The notes under the pieces: model-generated | Seen by the model: the letters and a program-made list of their open reading frames with translations, nothing else | Told to the model about the DNA's origin: nothing | Database searches by the model: none | Translations under genes and position numbers: made by a program | Origin: Ruminococcus sp. UBA3767 | GTDB lineage: Bacteria; Bacillota; Clostridia; Oscillospirales; Ruminococcaceae | Length of the DNA stretch: 21,921 nt | Assembly: GCA_002371625.1 (NCBI GenBank) | Contig: DFFV01000075.1 | Span: 3,964-25,884 of the forward strand | Direction: 5' to 3' | In this document: piece after piece, positions 21,570-21,921 of the stretch | Numbering within the stretch: position 1 is the first letter of the stretch | Layout: each line of letters opens with the position of its first letter

Positions 21570-21921
21570 ATGATAAGTTATACTCTGAAAAATGACAGAT
21601 ATGAGGCGAAGATACCTGCGCTCACACTTGGCACGGGTGATTTCAAGCGCCATGATAATGATGACGTATATTTTGAGCTGCTGGATTCTTATGTCCACAG
21701 CGGCGGCTGGTGTATAGATACCGCAAGGGTGTATTGCGACTGGCTCGAAAACGGTCACAATTCCAGCGAGGGTGTTATAGGGCGCTGGATGAAAGCGAGA
21801 GGCAACCGTGATAAGCTCGTGCTTGCCACAAAGGGCGGCCACCCTGCAATGGGACACATGGATCAGAACAGGCTCAGCAGGGAAGACCTTGAAAAAGATA
21901 TAAACGACAGCCTTGAATGTC
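21570..21921 (+). CDS. Aldo/keto reductase, N-terminal part (cut by window edge)
   Basis: Reading from the ATG at 21570 (GGGGGAT 5-6 bases upstream) gives 117 codons running off the right edge. MISYTLKNDRYEAKIPALTL leads to GTGDFKR; GWCIDTARVY holds the tetrad Asp and Tyr; NSSEGVIGRWMKARG matches the family's G.SE..iG..l pattern; and LVLATKGGH holds the tetrad Lys. The catalytic His and NADPH-binding half lie outside. The short HPAMGHMDQNRLSREDLEKDINDSLE resembles bacterial aldo/keto reductases acting on sugars or quinones; the substrate is unknown. Confidence 0.9.
   Translation, partial: MISYTLKNDRYEAKIPALTLGTGDFKRHDNDDVYFELLDSYVHSGGWCIDTARVYCDWLENGHNSSEGVIGRWMKARGNRDKLVLATKGGHPAMGHMDQNRLSREDLEKDINDSLEC

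Noticed and set aside
1..21921. CRISPR array, insertion sequence, prophage, tRNA or rRNA
   Set aside because: I saw no regular repeat-spacer series, transposase or integrase motif, terminal inverted repeats, cloverleaf or rRNA-like stretch by reading; a tRNA or Rfam scan was not possible.

Overview
The window looks like chromosome of a low-to-mid G+C anaerobic Firmicute, most probably a Clostridia member of the Ruminococcus/Oscillospiraceae type. This rests on GGAGG ribosome binding sites before nearly every gene, very strong TTGACA-17-TATAAT promoters, the rplM-rpsI and ylxM-ffh-rpsP-khpA arrangements, a PyrK/PyrD type 1B dihydroorotate dehydrogenase and a type 2 OMP decarboxylase. The genus is an inference. 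Almost all of it is ordinary core genome. I see no rRNA, tRNA, CRISPR array, insertion sequence or prophage.

Layout. (1) 1-900, minus: rplM-rpsI, with a perfect promoter and an L13-type leader hairpin; rpsI runs off the left edge. (2) 1011-2261, minus: a three-helix membrane protein translationally coupled to a SUKH (SMI1/KNR4) protein, then a hairpin. (3) 2329-7007, plus: a MarR-type regulator overlapping two half-transporters that form a heterodimeric ABC exporter. The first half carries a large insert between TM1 and TM2 and a degenerate ATPase site. (4) 7034-14220, mostly minus: ilvD, a small anchored protein, pyrC, pyrF, then pyrK-pyrD from its own promoter. Between pyrF and pyrK sits a divergent pair, an XRE-type repressor (plus) and a small anchored beta-rich protein (minus), separated by two palindromic operators. 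(5) 14241-17655, minus: manA, a small membrane protein, a ROK glucokinase, and two tandem paralogues sharing an almost identical 92-bp 5' segment. (6) 17706-18588, plus: ruvX and a small membrane protein. (7) 18590-21101, minus: ylxM-ffh-rpsP-khpA, with a palindrome in the promoter spacer, a 5'-terminal stem-loop, and a region able to form several competing RNA structures between rpsP and khpA. (8) 21143-21921: an orphan FakA C-terminal-like domain protein (minus) and the start of an aldo/keto reductase (plus), cut by the right edge.

Together the genes serve translation and protein targeting (rplM, rpsI, rpsP, khpA, ffh, ylxM), pyrimidine synthesis (pyrC, pyrD/K, pyrF), branched-chain amino acid synthesis (ilvD) and hexose phosphate entry (manA, glucokinase). 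They are punctuated by strong bidirectional terminators at convergent gene ends. The less ordinary elements are the XRE/anchored-protein module with its operators, the rpsP-khpA RNA structure, the ylxM-ffh promoter palindrome, the ABC ectodomain, the tandem paralogues and the orphan FakA-like domain. I found no complete, clearly new multi-gene system.
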